A stretch of DNA of 64,000 nt from Pratylenchus scribneri. Lineage: Eukaryota; Nematoda; Chromadorea; Rhabditida; Pratylenchidae. The stretch covers positions 1,736,001-1,800,000 of the forward strand of contig JAQSEB010000059.1 in assembly GCA_030063045.1 (NCBI GenBank), read 5' to 3'. Below are positions 35,447 through 47,085 of this stretch, piece after piece. The stretch's first letter is position 1, and the number at the start of each line of letters is the position of its first letter. The notes under the pieces were generated by a model, which was given only the letters and a program-made list of their open reading frames with translations, ran no database searches and was not told the DNA's origin. A program made the translations under genes and the position numbers.

Positions 35447-36608
35447 ATGTTCGGAAGAGGTTTTACAATCGCCTATGCATTGCTTCTCATTAGTTCAGGT
35501 TTACTTCATTTTAAATTTTATTTTAATTCTTTTTTTTTTAATTTAGTCGCATTCATTGGTATCAGCCGAGCAGCGGAAGATGAAGCAGAAGGAGAGCAAC
35601 AAGAAACGCCGCCAACACAGGCGGTAAAATAATCTAACCAATCAATAATAAAACAATTTTAGGAAACAGAACCGGATTTGGACGGTCAAATTGGTCCATC
35701 CCCCGATGTGCAAACCTCATTCCTGTTCACAAATCTGCATGGTCGCGAGCTGGTCGCCGGTCAAATCGTCAAATTCTTGGCAGGACTGGCGAACAAAGGC
35801 GAAAAGGACATTATTGTGAAGAGTTGCGAGACCAGCTTCCGCTATCCACTCGACTTCTCCTATCACATTCAAAATGTTTGTTTTTCAATTTTATACAAAT
35901 AAATCTTCAAAATTTTTAGTTTTCCGCCGTCCGCTATGAGCGATTGGTCCAGCCCAAGGAAGAGGCCACATTCGACTACGCATTCATCCCTTCCGACGCG
36001 TTCATTGGCCGTCCACTTGGATTGGTCGTTAATTTGCATTATGTGGATACGGTTTGGGCCAAAAAAATGTGTATAAAGTTTAAATAAATTTATTTCAGGA
36101 TGGTCAATATTTTGTGAGCGCCGTATTCAATGAGACAATCACAATCATTGAGGATGACACCGGCTTCAACACAGAGACGTTTGTTTACTTTATTCTTTCA
36201 AATTTCAACCTTAATCTCCAAATTTTAGCTACTTCATGTATTTGGTTTTGGGCGGTTTGGTGGTTGTTTTGTTTTTGATTGCCCAAAACTATTTGCCAAA
36301 GGTAATTGATTAAATTAAATAAAATTATAATAAACACAATTTAAGTTCACGAAAGGCAGTGGCGGTGGAAAATCGGCTCAAAGTCATTCCTCAACAAGTT
36401 TGAGCAACTTCGAGACTGGCACCAACAAAAATGACGTCGATTTTGAGTGGATTCCACGCAATCATTTAGGTTTTGATTTTATATTTTAATTACTGAAAAT
36501 TATGCCAAAAATTTTGCAGAGAAGAAATCGCCTAAAATTGGATCACCTCGAAATCGGAAACAGCAACAACCGGCGGCCGCCAACAATGCCAACAACAACA
36601 ACAGCTGA
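35447..36608 (+). CDS. SSR1: Translocon-associated protein subunit alpha (SSR1)
   Basis: Eight exons: 35447-35498, 35547-35623, 35663-35875, 35920-36051, 36099-36178, 36229-36301, 36346-36469, 36520-36608; 279 residues. Signal peptide (FTIAYALLLISSVAFIGIS), acidic segment, luminal domain with VKFLAGLANKGEKDIIVKS, SFRYPLDFSYHIQNFSAVRY, ATFDYAFIPSD, GRPLGLVVNLHYVD, AVFNETITIIE (an N-glycosylation site as in mammals), one membrane span (YLVLGGLVVVLFLIA), and the cytosolic tail with NDVDFEWIPRNHL (mammalian NDVDMSWIPQETL). Partner of TRAP-gamma in the ER translocon complex. The Asn/Gln-rich C-terminus is local low complexity. Confidence 0.96.
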
Positions 36609-37001
36609 TGAAATTCTCGACCAAAATTGCCCCAGAAAATGAGATGATCACTTTTTTATTTGATGAAATGAAATGAACCGCCGATTCCCATTTAAAATCC
36701 TGCCCCAAAATATTTTGTTGTTTTTTCTATCATTTTAATTTAAAATGCGGCGACATCCACCCAAAAAAATGATTTGATTTTCCTCTAAATTATATATTGT
36801 TCATTTTCAGTACCAAATTATTCGGATACTTCCTTCCATTTTCATTGTTGCTATTTATTTTAGGAGAGAATGAAATTTTAATTATTTTTATTTAAATAAA
36901 TTTTTTTATTTGTTGATTAATTCAAATTATTATTTATAAATATTCACAAAAATTGAAATAAAATAAAAGAATAAAAATAATTAAATTAATTTTGATTTTC
37001 A
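36609..37001. other. Intergenic region
   Basis: 3' UTR of TRAP-alpha followed by very AT-rich sequence; nothing else recognised. Confidence 0.4.
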
Positions 37002-38609
37002 ATGGTAATTGGATTAAAGCGGCAGGAGGCAACCAAACAACGCAATCTTACCTATTCTCAGGTTCCGGTTTTAAATTAATTTCGCCCAAAAATTAACATC
37101 CAAATTTGTGCAGTATGTCACAGCTGGCTGCCTTAGTGGAATTGCGACCCGAGTGGCCATTCAACCATTGGATGTTGTTAAAATTCGATTCCAGGTTTGT
37201 TCGCAATTTTAACCAAAAATTCAAAATTATAAAATATAATTTTGCAAAATTATAAAATATAATTTTGCAGCTTCAAGAAGAACCATTGTATGGGGCCAGT
37301 CAAGGCAAATATAGCGGAAGTATGATCAAATCATTGCTCATGATTCGGAGGGAAGAAGGCTTCAAAGCACTTTGGTTTGTCATCAAAATGGTTTTTTTGA
37401 TACTAAGTAGGAAAATTAGGTCATAAATTAAGCCTAATTTAGGATGAAAAATTATTCATAAATGCCCAATTTAATTAATTAATTTATCTAATTTTGAAGG
37501 CGTGGCCATGTTCCAGCCCAATTCTTGTCCATAATTTACGGAGTCTTCCAATATTACACATTCGAAATGCTCAGCAGCCAATTCGTCCGCCTAGGCTATG
37601 GCCACTACACCAAAACGGCAGACTTTTTTTGCGGTTCCATCGCCGGATGTTTGCTATTATTTTTTATAATTATTAAAATTTGAATATTTTTTAGGCATGG
37701 CCACCACCTTTTCAATGCCCTTTGATGTCATTCGGACAAGAATGGTTCGTTGGGACTTGGGATGGAATTTAAAATCATTGTAAATTTGTCAAAATTTTAA
37801 GGTCGTCTCTCAAGGCTATCGAAATTTATTGCATGTAAAATTTTTAATATTTTATAAATTTAATTATTTCATTTCTAAAGCCATTTCATAAAACTTGGCA
37901 CAAAGAAGGTCCCGCTGGCTTCTTTCGTGGCCTTACTCCATCATTGGCACAAATCGCATTGAATACAGGTTTGAATTTGAGCAAAAAATTAGATAAATTT
38001 ACTCATTAAAATCCAATACAAAATTGCTCAAAATAAATTTAAGGCATCAAATTTACGGCATACAATTGGATAAATTCAACATGGAGTGAGAGGCGACGAC
38101 AACAAAATAATGGAGAAGAGGCAACCACCAGTCATTTTGAACAATTGATTAGTCGTTTGGCGTCCGGCGCATTGGCCGGCATTGTGGCCAAATCGATCAC
38201 AGTGAGTTTGGGAAATAAAGATTAAAATAATATTCAATATTTTCAGTATCCATTGGATTTGGTCAGGCATAGGCTTCAGGTAAATAATTTATTTCTATTT
38301 TTTATTTTATTTCTTCTCACTTCATCAGATCAATGAACGAATTAGGCCGGGCGCTTTTGGTCAAACCACTGTCTATGGCGGAATGTTCGCCACAATTCGA
38401 GGCATTTTTCGGCATGAAGGATATCTCAGTCAGTGACTTTTTCCATTTTTGTTAATAATTTTTGATTCTTAGGTTTCTATAAAGGACTTTGGCCCGCTGT
38501 TCTGAAGGAATCCTCACAGACTGCTCTTTCATTTTTCTTCTATGAACTCGCTTGTGACTGGCTTTCGGGCAATGGAATTTGGGCGGTTCCATCAAAAACA
38601 TCAAAATGA
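37002..38609 (+). CDS. SLC25A19: Mitochondrial carrier, thiamine pyrophosphate type (SLC25A19-like)
   Basis: Eleven exons: 37002-37061, 37114-37194, 37271-37374, 37500-37648, 37695-37744, 37802-37834, 37881-37968, 38044-38201, 38247-38279, 38329-38428, 38473-38609; 330 residues. Three SLC25 signature repeats: QPLDVVKIR, MPFDVIRTR and YPLDLVRHR, each at the end of an odd helix. TAGCLSGIATRVAIQPLDVV and FCGSIAGCMATTFSMPFDV fit the thiamine pyrophosphate carrier best (human [21 protein letters not shown]), as does the closing FYKGLWPAVLKESSQTALSFFFYE. It would exchange cytosolic thiamine pyrophosphate into the matrix; substrate is inferred from similarity only. It starts 393 bases after TRAP-alpha on the same strand. 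Confidence 0.85.
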
Positions 38610-39261
38610 CCGGAAAAGAAGCAGAAGAGAAAATAGGCCATCATGCATTTTATGTGCTAATTTTATCAAATAGAATTTTTGTTGAATTTGCTCATTTTTA
38701 TTTACTCTAATTTGTTTTTTTTTATTCATTGAAAATTTTATGATAAAATAAAAAAAAATCAAACAGACAGATCCTTATTGCAATTTTATGATTATGATGA
38801 GAATTGGCTCTATTGACCGAAAATAGTAGAGTATCAGCAAGGGCCATATCTCTGGCCAGATTTAACTCAATTAAAAAATGAAACCGGTTTAAATTAAAAG
38901 CGTTCAAAATAGTCAAACCCATTTGAAACTTAAATCTTATAAACCCGGCCCTAAACGAATAGATTGCACCAAATACTATTGATCTCAGTTGTGTAAATGG
39001 CCAAAAAACGGGGGAAAATCAGGGATTGACCACAACATAAGGTCATTGAATACCCACCCCTCTCCGACATGCACTATATGCCCCTCTGAACCTGAACCCT
39101 TCAATATAAGCAGAGATTATCATTTATTACATTTTAATCAAAAATGGATTTTTGGACAAACAATAATATAGAAGATACATTATATTTTCATTATTTTATT
39201 CGATTCATCTTCCTAATTTGTGAGCCACCAATTGTGCTGTCATATCAATGCCCACACACAT
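38610..39261. other. Intergenic region between convergent genes
   Basis: Contains the carrier 3' end. The remainder is unremarkable AT-rich sequence apart from an uncharacterised GC-richer block at 38990-39115. Confidence 0.4.
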
Positions 39262-39602
39262 CTAGCGATTGCTGCCTTCTTCTTGCCATTTCTTCACATC
39301 TTCACGCTTGATTCGATTGACCAGTGTTTGTGGCAACATCATGCGCATCATTCCATCGAATACAACTGAAGAGCGAGTGAAATTAGTTGTGACCTCAAGA
39401 GGATGGATTTACCGAACGCCTCCAATTCAATATCGGTCATTCTCTTTTGTTCCCATCTGAGTCGGAACAGGATGTACAGGCAGATGACCAGCATCACCTT
39501 AATTCATAGATAAATGACGTTTAGATATAAAAATTAAAAAATGCAAACCAAGTTGGCCAGAAGCACACAGCCAAGTGGAAGATAGTGCAGGAATGATGAC
39601 AT
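39262..39602 (-). CDS. Small integral membrane protein, 80 residues, unknown
   Basis: Exons 39602-39549, 39497-39413, 39365-39262. One long hydrophobic stretch (LPLGCVLLANLVMLVICLYI) spans about residues 8-27, followed by a basic stop-transfer region (FRLRWEQKR) and a short soluble tail (DGMMRMMLPQTLVNRIKRED). Three phases close and the start context is good, so it is probably a real gene. Single-pass orientation with the tail in the cytosol is likely from the positive-inside rule. No family recognised. Confidence 0.65.
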
Positions 39603-39979
39603 TGTGCCGACTCTAATTTTCTATATTATTTGTTTATTTGTTGTTTGATTGCTTAAATTTGATTGGTTAATAAGATTAGATTTACTATTGGTATATCTAA
39701 TTTGGTTAAAAAACCACTTCTCATCAAATAAAATTTTTAGGGCAAGGGCACAAAATTGAGGATTTTATAATACCAATTTTTCAGTTTTTTGCCCTTATTT
39801 TATCTATTTTTAATTTTTATCTTTTTCCACATTATTGTATTGATTAGTGGTAACTCTAGGATAGGGTATTATCGATTAATTAACGCTAAACTAAAATCAC
39901 GTGATTTATTATGCCCAGCAGAAGGATGTTAGATTGTTTTAATTAATTTTCTATTTTTAGATAAATTTAATCATTCATA
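39603..39979. other. Intergenic region between divergent genes
   Basis: AT-rich shared promoter region with no recognised motif. Confidence 0.35.
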
Positions 39980-42080
39980 ATGACGACTCATTTATATGCA
40001 GTTTGTGAACAACAACATGAGCGATATGATGTAATGCCTGAAGAAGATAGCCGACCCAGTGGCGGAATTGGATGTGTTGGTGGAAGCAGCACAAGAGGGA
40101 CGCACTTTTTCCGTCATGACCCGCTGGAAGAAGAGTTGGATCCATGCCTTTCGGCCGCAGTTCGTTATCAAAAGGAAAAAAGATCTGGATTTATGTAAGA
40201 TTTATTTATTCCATTTAAAATTTTGATTAATCAATTTGCAGAAAATTGAGATATTTCCTCTGTTGCCTCATCGTCATTTTGGCCATAACACTTATTGCAT
40301 TTGCTCTCTTCCCAATTTTTGGCTCAAATCACCAAATGAAGAATGAAAAGCAGCGGACCAGCACAGTGAATGGAAGCAGTCAAATGGAAATGGAGGAAGC
40401 AACCATCGGCAGTGGTAGAAGTGACGAAGAGCAAACAAAATCAACCGAACAAATCGAAGAAGTATTGTTGTGGGATATTCTTGAATTGGGGCCACCAAAA
40501 GAACAAAATGCTAAGCGCATTGTTCAGGAAGTTCGACTGCGAACCGGCATGCCAAGACCAACGACGACGACGACCACAACAACAATCCGCCAAGTTCAGC
40601 CGCGAAGAAAACCGACCACCACCACCATTGTGCCCAGACCAACAACCACTACAACGACACAACCTCCACGAAGAACGACCACAACAACAACGAAAAAGCC
40701 ATCAATGGTATGAAAGTATTGAGAATTTCTCTTGCAATATTTTTAAGGTGCCGATGCCGAGTGCTCATCGACGGATTCGCGACTGTGATTATCACCATAA
40801 AAACGGTCACAAATCGGGCGTGCACACACTCTCGGTGGACGACTATGAATTTTATGCCTATTGCCAAATGGATTCAACCCATGGATGGACAATGTTGCAA
40901 CGGTTTGAGTCATTCATTATGACTAATCATCCAAAATTTTTAGACGCACCAACGATAAAGTGCCATTTTGGAATGCCACATTCAACGAATATGCTGATGG
41001 TTTTGGAAACATTCCCGACGGTGACCATTGGCTTGGCCTTGAATCCCTTTGGGCATTGGCCGACAACCGGAAGATGGAAATGCTAATTCAACTTGAAGGA
41101 AATGTTTGCAAATCAGCGAGGACATGCCGTGGTGGAGGCGAAGTTGGCAGCTGGTGGGGCATCTGGGAATTCACGGTTTGTTACTTTTGCACTTTAGAAA
41201 TACACTATAGATGTACAAAAGTGCATAAAAGTGAAAATCAAGTCTGAAAAAATATTGGATTCGGAGCGGGTTCGAACCCGAGACCTAAGTTTTCCAAAAG
41301 TCAAGGTCCCCTCTTCAGGTTTTAAAAATTTTTGATAAAAAATATGATAAACCAGGGATGTATCCAGGATTTTTGTTTGGAGGGGGCACCGGGGTCAGGC
41401 GGGGTACGCATTTAAAAAAATTTTTGATGGTGGGGTACGCATGTAAAAAAATCGAAAAAATTTGAGAAAAATAGTCGCGCAGCTAAAAATTTAGGCCAAA
41501 AATAGCCGCGCAGCGAAAAATTTTTATCACTAAGGTTCCCCCCTTTACTTTTTTTACCCCCACTTCCCCCGTTGGGGGGGGGGGGGGGGTACGTACCCCG
41601 TGTACCCCCCCCCCCCCTCCTAAATACGTCCCTGTGATAAACATTAAAGAGAATACTCTATTTATTACAGATTGGCAGTCGCAAAGATGCATATCGAATC
41701 AGCAATTTGAAATTTCTGCGAGGAAATCTCAGCGATGCCGCCGATCCAACAAATGCGGATATGTTCAGCTACCTTTCCAACAATGAGCGCTTCACAACGG
41801 TGGATGTGGACAATGATCAAAACGAAGTGGAAAATTGTGCATCGCAAAAACAACGAGGGTTGGTTTTGAATTATCATTTTTGGACTAATTATTGAATTTT
41901 AGTGGATGGTGGCACCGAGACTGCTCATACACCACACTGAATGGCCAATATGCCAAGGCTGGGAGCAAATCGAGCGGATTTTATTGGCTTTGGAAGGCAG
42001 CGAAAGGCAGTGACGTGGCCGTGCCCACTTACCAAATCAAACCGAGGAAGTCGTCAATGTTGTTCCGAATAGCCGAATAG
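39980..42080 (+). CDS. Type II membrane protein with fibrinogen-like (FReD) domain
   Basis: Six exons: 39980-40194, 40242-40707, 40748-40902, 40944-41175, 41671-41858, 41903-42080; 477 residues. Cytosolic N-terminus of about 70 residues, membrane span about 78-97 (FLCCLIVILAITLIAFALF), an extracellular stalk with long Thr runs and Pro/Arg (mucin-like), then a fibrinogen C-terminal domain: RDCDYH, GWTMLQRR, NEYADGFGNIPDGDHWLGLE, NGQ and GGWWHRDCSYTTLNG. Six or more conserved Cys positions are present. In metazoans such lectin-like FReD proteins bind sugars or act in adhesion and immunity. An SINE-like copy and a hAT-like element sit together in the 495-base intron 41176-41670. Confidence 0.92.
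41214..41322 (-). repeat. tRNA-derived SINE-like element, copy C
   Basis: Minus strand: CTTAGGTCTCGGGTTCGAACCC, then TTTTTTCAGACTTGATT and TCACTTTTATGCACTTTT. Ordered as in copies A, B and D; antisense to the FReD gene. Confidence 0.65.
41353..41634. mobile_element. hAT-like miniature element 2 (non-autonomous)
   Basis: 282 bases. Exact 8-base target duplication TGATAAAC at 41345-41352 and 41635-41642. Imperfect terminal inverted repeats: CAGGGATGTATCCAGGA at the left and the complement of TCCTAAATACGTCCCTG at the right (14 of 17 match). No coding capacity. Its centre (41473-41525) carries the CGCGCAGC-AAAA-TTTAGGCC unit that is tandemly repeated in the element at 63.3 kb. A 16-base G run and a 13-base C run form a long inverted pair at its right side. 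Confidence 0.85.
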
Positions 42081-42427
42081 AAGCACAATTTAGAAGAATT
42101 ATTGATTAGAATACCCATCATTATTTTTTTAATATATTTTCTTTGATTGTTGTAAACCACCCAAAACCATTTCCATTCAACTTTTTTGCACCTCATTATT
42201 ACATTTTATCATCACAAAGCAATTTAGCATCTCACTTCATTTTGATTTTTGAATAAAACAATAATTTTGGATAATTGTTTCAATTAAAATTAAATTTATA
42301 AATAATATACACCAACCATCAAAGTCAAGGTCCCGGTCCAATCCCATCGTAGGAAATAGTCAAATGGTTTATGAGTTGGGATGGGAATCAAAATTTGGAG
42401 ATCGCGGGTTCAATCCCCATCAAAGTC
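42081..42427. other. Intergenic region with a tRNA-like remnant
   Basis: FReD 3' UTR, then at about 42312-42432 a degenerate tRNA-like stretch (GGTCCCGGTCC, GCGGGTTCAATCCCC), possibly a divergent SINE-like copy E. Confidence 0.35.
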
Positions 42428-42634
42428 CTATAATTTTCGGACCGCATTGAAAAGTCCAATTAATTCCCCGGTGGAATTGGAATTTGTGGAAAAATTGGAA
42501 GCCTCCACCAATAAAATGAGGTCATTTCCATTCCACCTTTTCATAAAGCAAATGTCCCCTGGGACTAATTTGCATATTCCTGATCGCAGGGTACTGTCCC
42601 GATGGGATGAGGACCTATGGGAAAAACCATGCAA
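42428..42634 (-). pseudogene. P-type ATPase actuator-domain relic
   Basis: The minus strand reads CKLVPGDICFMKR, then LILLVEASNFSTNSNSTGEL and IGLFNA. KLVPGDI and NSNSTGE resemble the VVGDLVEVKGGD...NSSLTGES region of Na/K-type P-ATPases, in the right order and spacing. No flanking exons are visible and the GGDRIPAD loop is degraded, so it is taken as a dead fragment. Confidence is limited by shortness. Confidence 0.35.
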
Positions 42635-42701
42635 AGAACAAAAATTTTTTATTCAATTTTGGAAATAAATTAAAATAATTGTTAAAATATTTATAATTTA
42701 T

Positions 42702-45700
42702 TTATCCATGATCCTTCTTGTGCTTCAAAATTTGAACATTATCTTCGAACCAAAGGGTTTTGCCACATTTCTCGCAGAAATATTCACGTCCTTTTGTCCT
42801 CTTCTCTGCCAATTTCTTTTCGTCCAATTCTCGTTCCAATTCATCAAATTCCGTCTAAAATTAAATTTCAAAATTGCTCAAATTTAAAAATTAAATTTAC
42901 CTCATCTTCCTCATTAACATGAACAAATGTATAATTGGAATAGCCATTTAAATGCTGTTGCATGGTCGGATGTTCTTCGCCGGCTGCATTGAACACACCA
43001 AAACGCAAATTCTTTCCTGAATCGATTTTGCGTCGAATGCTGAAAATTTTAATATTAAATCTTGAATTATTTTATTCCAATTTTATTCAAATTTTGGCTA
43101 TTTTAAAATCCATAAAAATTAACCTGAATGGATGGCTGAGTCGGGAGAATTTGACAATTTTCCGCCTCAATTCCCGGCTGTCTCCATAATCATCGCTGGT
43201 CAATTTTTGTTCTACCGAGGCCAAAAAGAGGGCGCGTAATTCCAACGCCTTGGCCAATGTTTCCTCCATCCCATCGGCGCTCAGAAAATTAAATTCCACA
43301 AATCCATCGCAGCAAAGGACACACGGATTGGTTGAAGTGGTGATCTGGAAAATATTTAATAATTAAAGATTATTGTAAAAATTAATTAAAAATGAATACA
43401 TTTTTGGACATGATGAGCAGAAAAATGGCCGGAATTCGGCAAGTATTGCACAAATATGGCTTTGTGGTCTCCAACAAAAGACCGTAAAAGGCGAATTGAT
43501 GTTGTGTGGAACGGCCATCCGAATCGCAATCGATTCGAAGTGCTTCGGGCCGCTGGCCAAGTGAACTGTTTGGGTGGAGGACCACAAATGGTTTTGAGGG
43601 TGTGTGCGCAAATTGGTCATGGCCTTCCTAAAAAATGACAAAAAATTAAATATTTTAAATTATTATTTAAAATTTATACTCGAAAATTGTTAGCCGGATC
43701 GACGACCGCAAATTGAGGGTAAAGCCCCGCGGCCAGCACCAATTTCAATTGATTGACCATTGCATCGTCCAATCGATGTGTGCTCAATTCCTTTTCAAGG
43801 CCTCTGCCGGATGAAGTGAGCAGTGAAAATTCCAAATGTTGGATTTGCTCCTGGGAATTGGCCAAAATGTGCGATTCTATAAAATTTTGTTGATGGATTT
43901 CAATTTATTTATTTAAATTAATTATTTTCGGCCAACCTTCCTCCCGGTTCCTTTCCATAATTGTGTCAAAATGTTGACCCTGTTTCAGCACTTTTGTTTT
44001 CTTCCCCTCAAAGCCGGCCCTCTTCTTCAGTTCCGTTAATTTCCTCTTTTCGCCCACCAAAAGACGTCTTTCCCTCGAACTCATTGCGGCCCATTCCCTT
44101 TCTTCCTCTTTTGGGACGAGTCCATTTTGTTCCAATATTTCGCGGAATTGTCGTCGCAATTTTGTGATTTCATAAAGGCGGGCCTCCTCAATTCCCAATC
44201 TACGGGTCCATTTTCGGGTGTCTTCGGTGCCTTCAAATTTAATACTTATTAAAATAAATTAATGGAATTTTCCAATAAGGTTTATATTTTTACTTAAATT
44301 TCAAATTTAATTTTTATTTTAATTCTCTATTTAAATTTTAGCCAATTTTTCAACAACCTTCAATTCTCAATTTGAGCCATTCCCTGTAGACACGGATGAG
44401 GGTGAATGGGTCGCCAATGTCCGAAAGTAAATGTTGCCTTCCCTGAATGCAATCGGCCTCCCGGAATGATCGATTCGTGAATGGCGATTGGACGGAAAGG
44501 CCGGCAGCAATGGTCAAAACCACGTCCAATTGGTCCAAAACACAGGCATAAATTAACATCTACCAAAAAAGTAAAATAAATCGCTAAAAATAATGCAAAC
44601 TTTGCTGATTGCAACGTCCACCGGAAGTTTGGCCAAAATTGTGCCCAGCGGTGTTAAATGTTTCTCATTTCGGGTGTCAATTAGGCCTTGGCTTTTCAGC
44701 GATTCCAGCGTTTCATTCAATGGGCCAATTTCGGGTCGTTCAATGAAGGGAAAGTCGCGAACATCGACTTTAAAAATTCAAAATTAATTAATATTAATAA
44801 ATTTGTGGAATAAACTGTGCAAATTCATGTCCAAAATTTGAATGATCAATGAGTCGAGTGAGACCCTTTTTATTTCGGGCAGAGTGAATTCTTCCATTTT
44901 GTTGAATTCCTCTTCCGAATAAAGTCGAAAGCAAACGCCTGGACCTGTTCGACCGGCGCGTCCTAAAATTAAAATTAATTTAAGTGGATTTATCCATTTT
45001 GGTTCTTAATATCTAAAACCAAAAGGTCTAAACTAATTTTAAATTTGCGGCTAGGTTTAAGTTTACTAGTAAAAATTAATGTGGATCTTTTGGATTGTTA
45101 TTTTTGTTTACCTTTCCTCTGATTGGCACTGGCCTTTGAAATCCAACTTTCGGTCAATCGATGCGTCCGAATCGAAGGATCAAATCGCATCAAATTTTCT
45201 TTGCCCGAATCAATGACAAATCGAATTTCATCGATTGTCACCGAAGTTTCGGCAATATTAGTCGATAAAATGCATTTTCGGACGCCTTGTGGGGCCAAAT
45301 CGAAGACCTTAAAAATCAATTAATAATTATTGATTTTATTTATGCCACAAACTTTTTGTTGTTCCTCAACCGAAAGTGTGCTGTGCAAAATGAGAACAAT
45401 CCATTTTTTGGTAAATTCCGCATATTCTTTGCAGGCATCGGCCACAATTGAAATTTCCGAAATTCCATTCAAAAATATTAGAACATCGCCTCTTTCGGTT
45501 GATGGATATTTTTTGTCAATAATTTGCAAAATATTCACATATGGGCCAGGATCGATGCGGGCCGCCCTCTTTTGGGTGATGTCCACCTCACGGATCAATG
45601 GGGGCATATATCTTAAAAAAAATATGAATTATTAAGGTTTTTGAAAATTTTATTTAAACCTGAGTTCAATGGGAAAAAGTCTTCCAGGGACGGTGATGAC

Positions 45701-46914
45701 CGGTGCTTCCGGGAAATAAGCTTGGAAGAGTTCAATGTTGATTGTGGCGGACATCAAAATTAATTTCAAATTTCCACCCAATTGGCATGCATTTCGTAAA
45801 AGTGCCACCAACAAATCTGAGGATAAATTCCGTTCATGAACCTAAAAATAATAGGGAATTTGTGTTAATTTTGTGGTTTTAAACCTCATCCAAAATGACC
45901 ACATTGTAGCGTTGAAGGGCCGGATCATCGACCATTTGGCGGAGTAGAACACCCTTAAATTGGAATTTTTATTCATTTAATTTTAATGGCTTACTTCAGT
46001 GAGAAATAGCATTCGGGTGGAGGAGGTGCGTGTTTTATCAAATCGTGTTTGATATGCAATTTCCGTGTCGAATTGTTTGAGCATTTCTAAAGCAACGCGT
46101 TGGGCCAAAGCTATAAATTGGAGGTTAAAATAAAAAATTAATAATGGAATTTGACCGGTGCAGGCAATCCGTCTTGGTTGGGTGCAAGCAATTTTCGTGT
46201 AGCCGGCATTCAGCAAATATTGAGGCAACTTTAATTTTAAAACCAATATAAATCAATCAATTTATTTAACCTGTGTACTTTTTCCGCATCCTGTGTCGCC
46301 GGCAATTATCAAAATTTGATTCTATCAAATTAAAATTACCAAAAATTTTTCCAATATTTACATTTTCCAGTGTTTCCAAAATTTCGCTTCGACTTTGGTA
46401 AATTGGAAGTGAAAGTTGTGCACTTTTCAACTTCTTTAGCCGTTTGAAATTCTTCAGATTTCGGAATTTTTGATAAAGTGAAATTATGTATTCAAATTGT
46501 TTGACGGCAATTTGGGGAATCTGCAATATAAAAATGGAATTTAATACTTTAAAGACTATAACTTACATTCCGTTTGGCCAATAAGTCCGATGCTTTTTCG
46601 GTCAAATAAACATTTGCCGCAAAATATTTGTTGAAGCCACCTTCGGGTACTCCATTGGAATTGCATGGAATTTGGTCAAAATTTTGGTTGGATTCATCCA
46701 AACATTCAAATTTTTTCATTGCTCCACTTAAAATTTCAATATTTTTATGGTATTCTGCCTTACTTATTTACCTGTTTCCTGCAGTTTTCATCTCAAATCG
46801 GCTGAGGAATGCAAGAAATTCTCGATGGAATTGAGAATCGGGCGGTGCCAACGAATTAGTGCCAGAAAAATAGGCCCTAATCAGTTGAGATTTGTATTCA
46901 ATCCAATCAGTCAT
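42702..46914 (-). CDS. DHX34: DEAH/RHA-type RNA helicase DHX34
   Basis: Nineteen exons: 46914-46772, 46726-46567, 46520-46362, 46321-46271, 46228-46156, 46110-45995, 45953-45885, 45841-45660, 45611-45353, 45307-45112, 44962-44816, 44767-44601, 44559-44358, 44230-43937, 43876-43680, 43627-43400, 43344-43124, 43039-42901, 42854-42702; 1051 residues. Walker [10 protein letters not shown] at 162-170, [13 protein letters not shown] box at 256-259, [18 protein letters not shown] and [18 protein letters not shown]. The C-terminus ends in a [12 protein letters not shown]...HKKDH zinc-finger-like element typical of DHX34. DHX34 promotes UPF1 activation in nonsense-mediated mRNA decay. The first 150 residues lack recognisable domains. 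The gene starts only 171 bases after the RPN3 stop, on the same strand. Confidence 0.93.
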
Positions 46915-47085
46915 TTCTGGCAATAATTAAAAATCAATAAAATTAATTCGAATAAATTTAAAATAAATTAAATATGAATAATTTAATTAAAATCAAAATT
47001 GGACAAAATATATTTAAAAGAATTTATCATTTAAAGAAAACAAATGTCAATGCGCAATCATATTCAAAAACAATATATTTGTTAT

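Noticed and set aside
40370..41086. A 238-codon plus-strand frame over the FReD gene
   Set aside because: It runs through an intron and is out of frame with the Thr stalk and the fibrinogen motifs.
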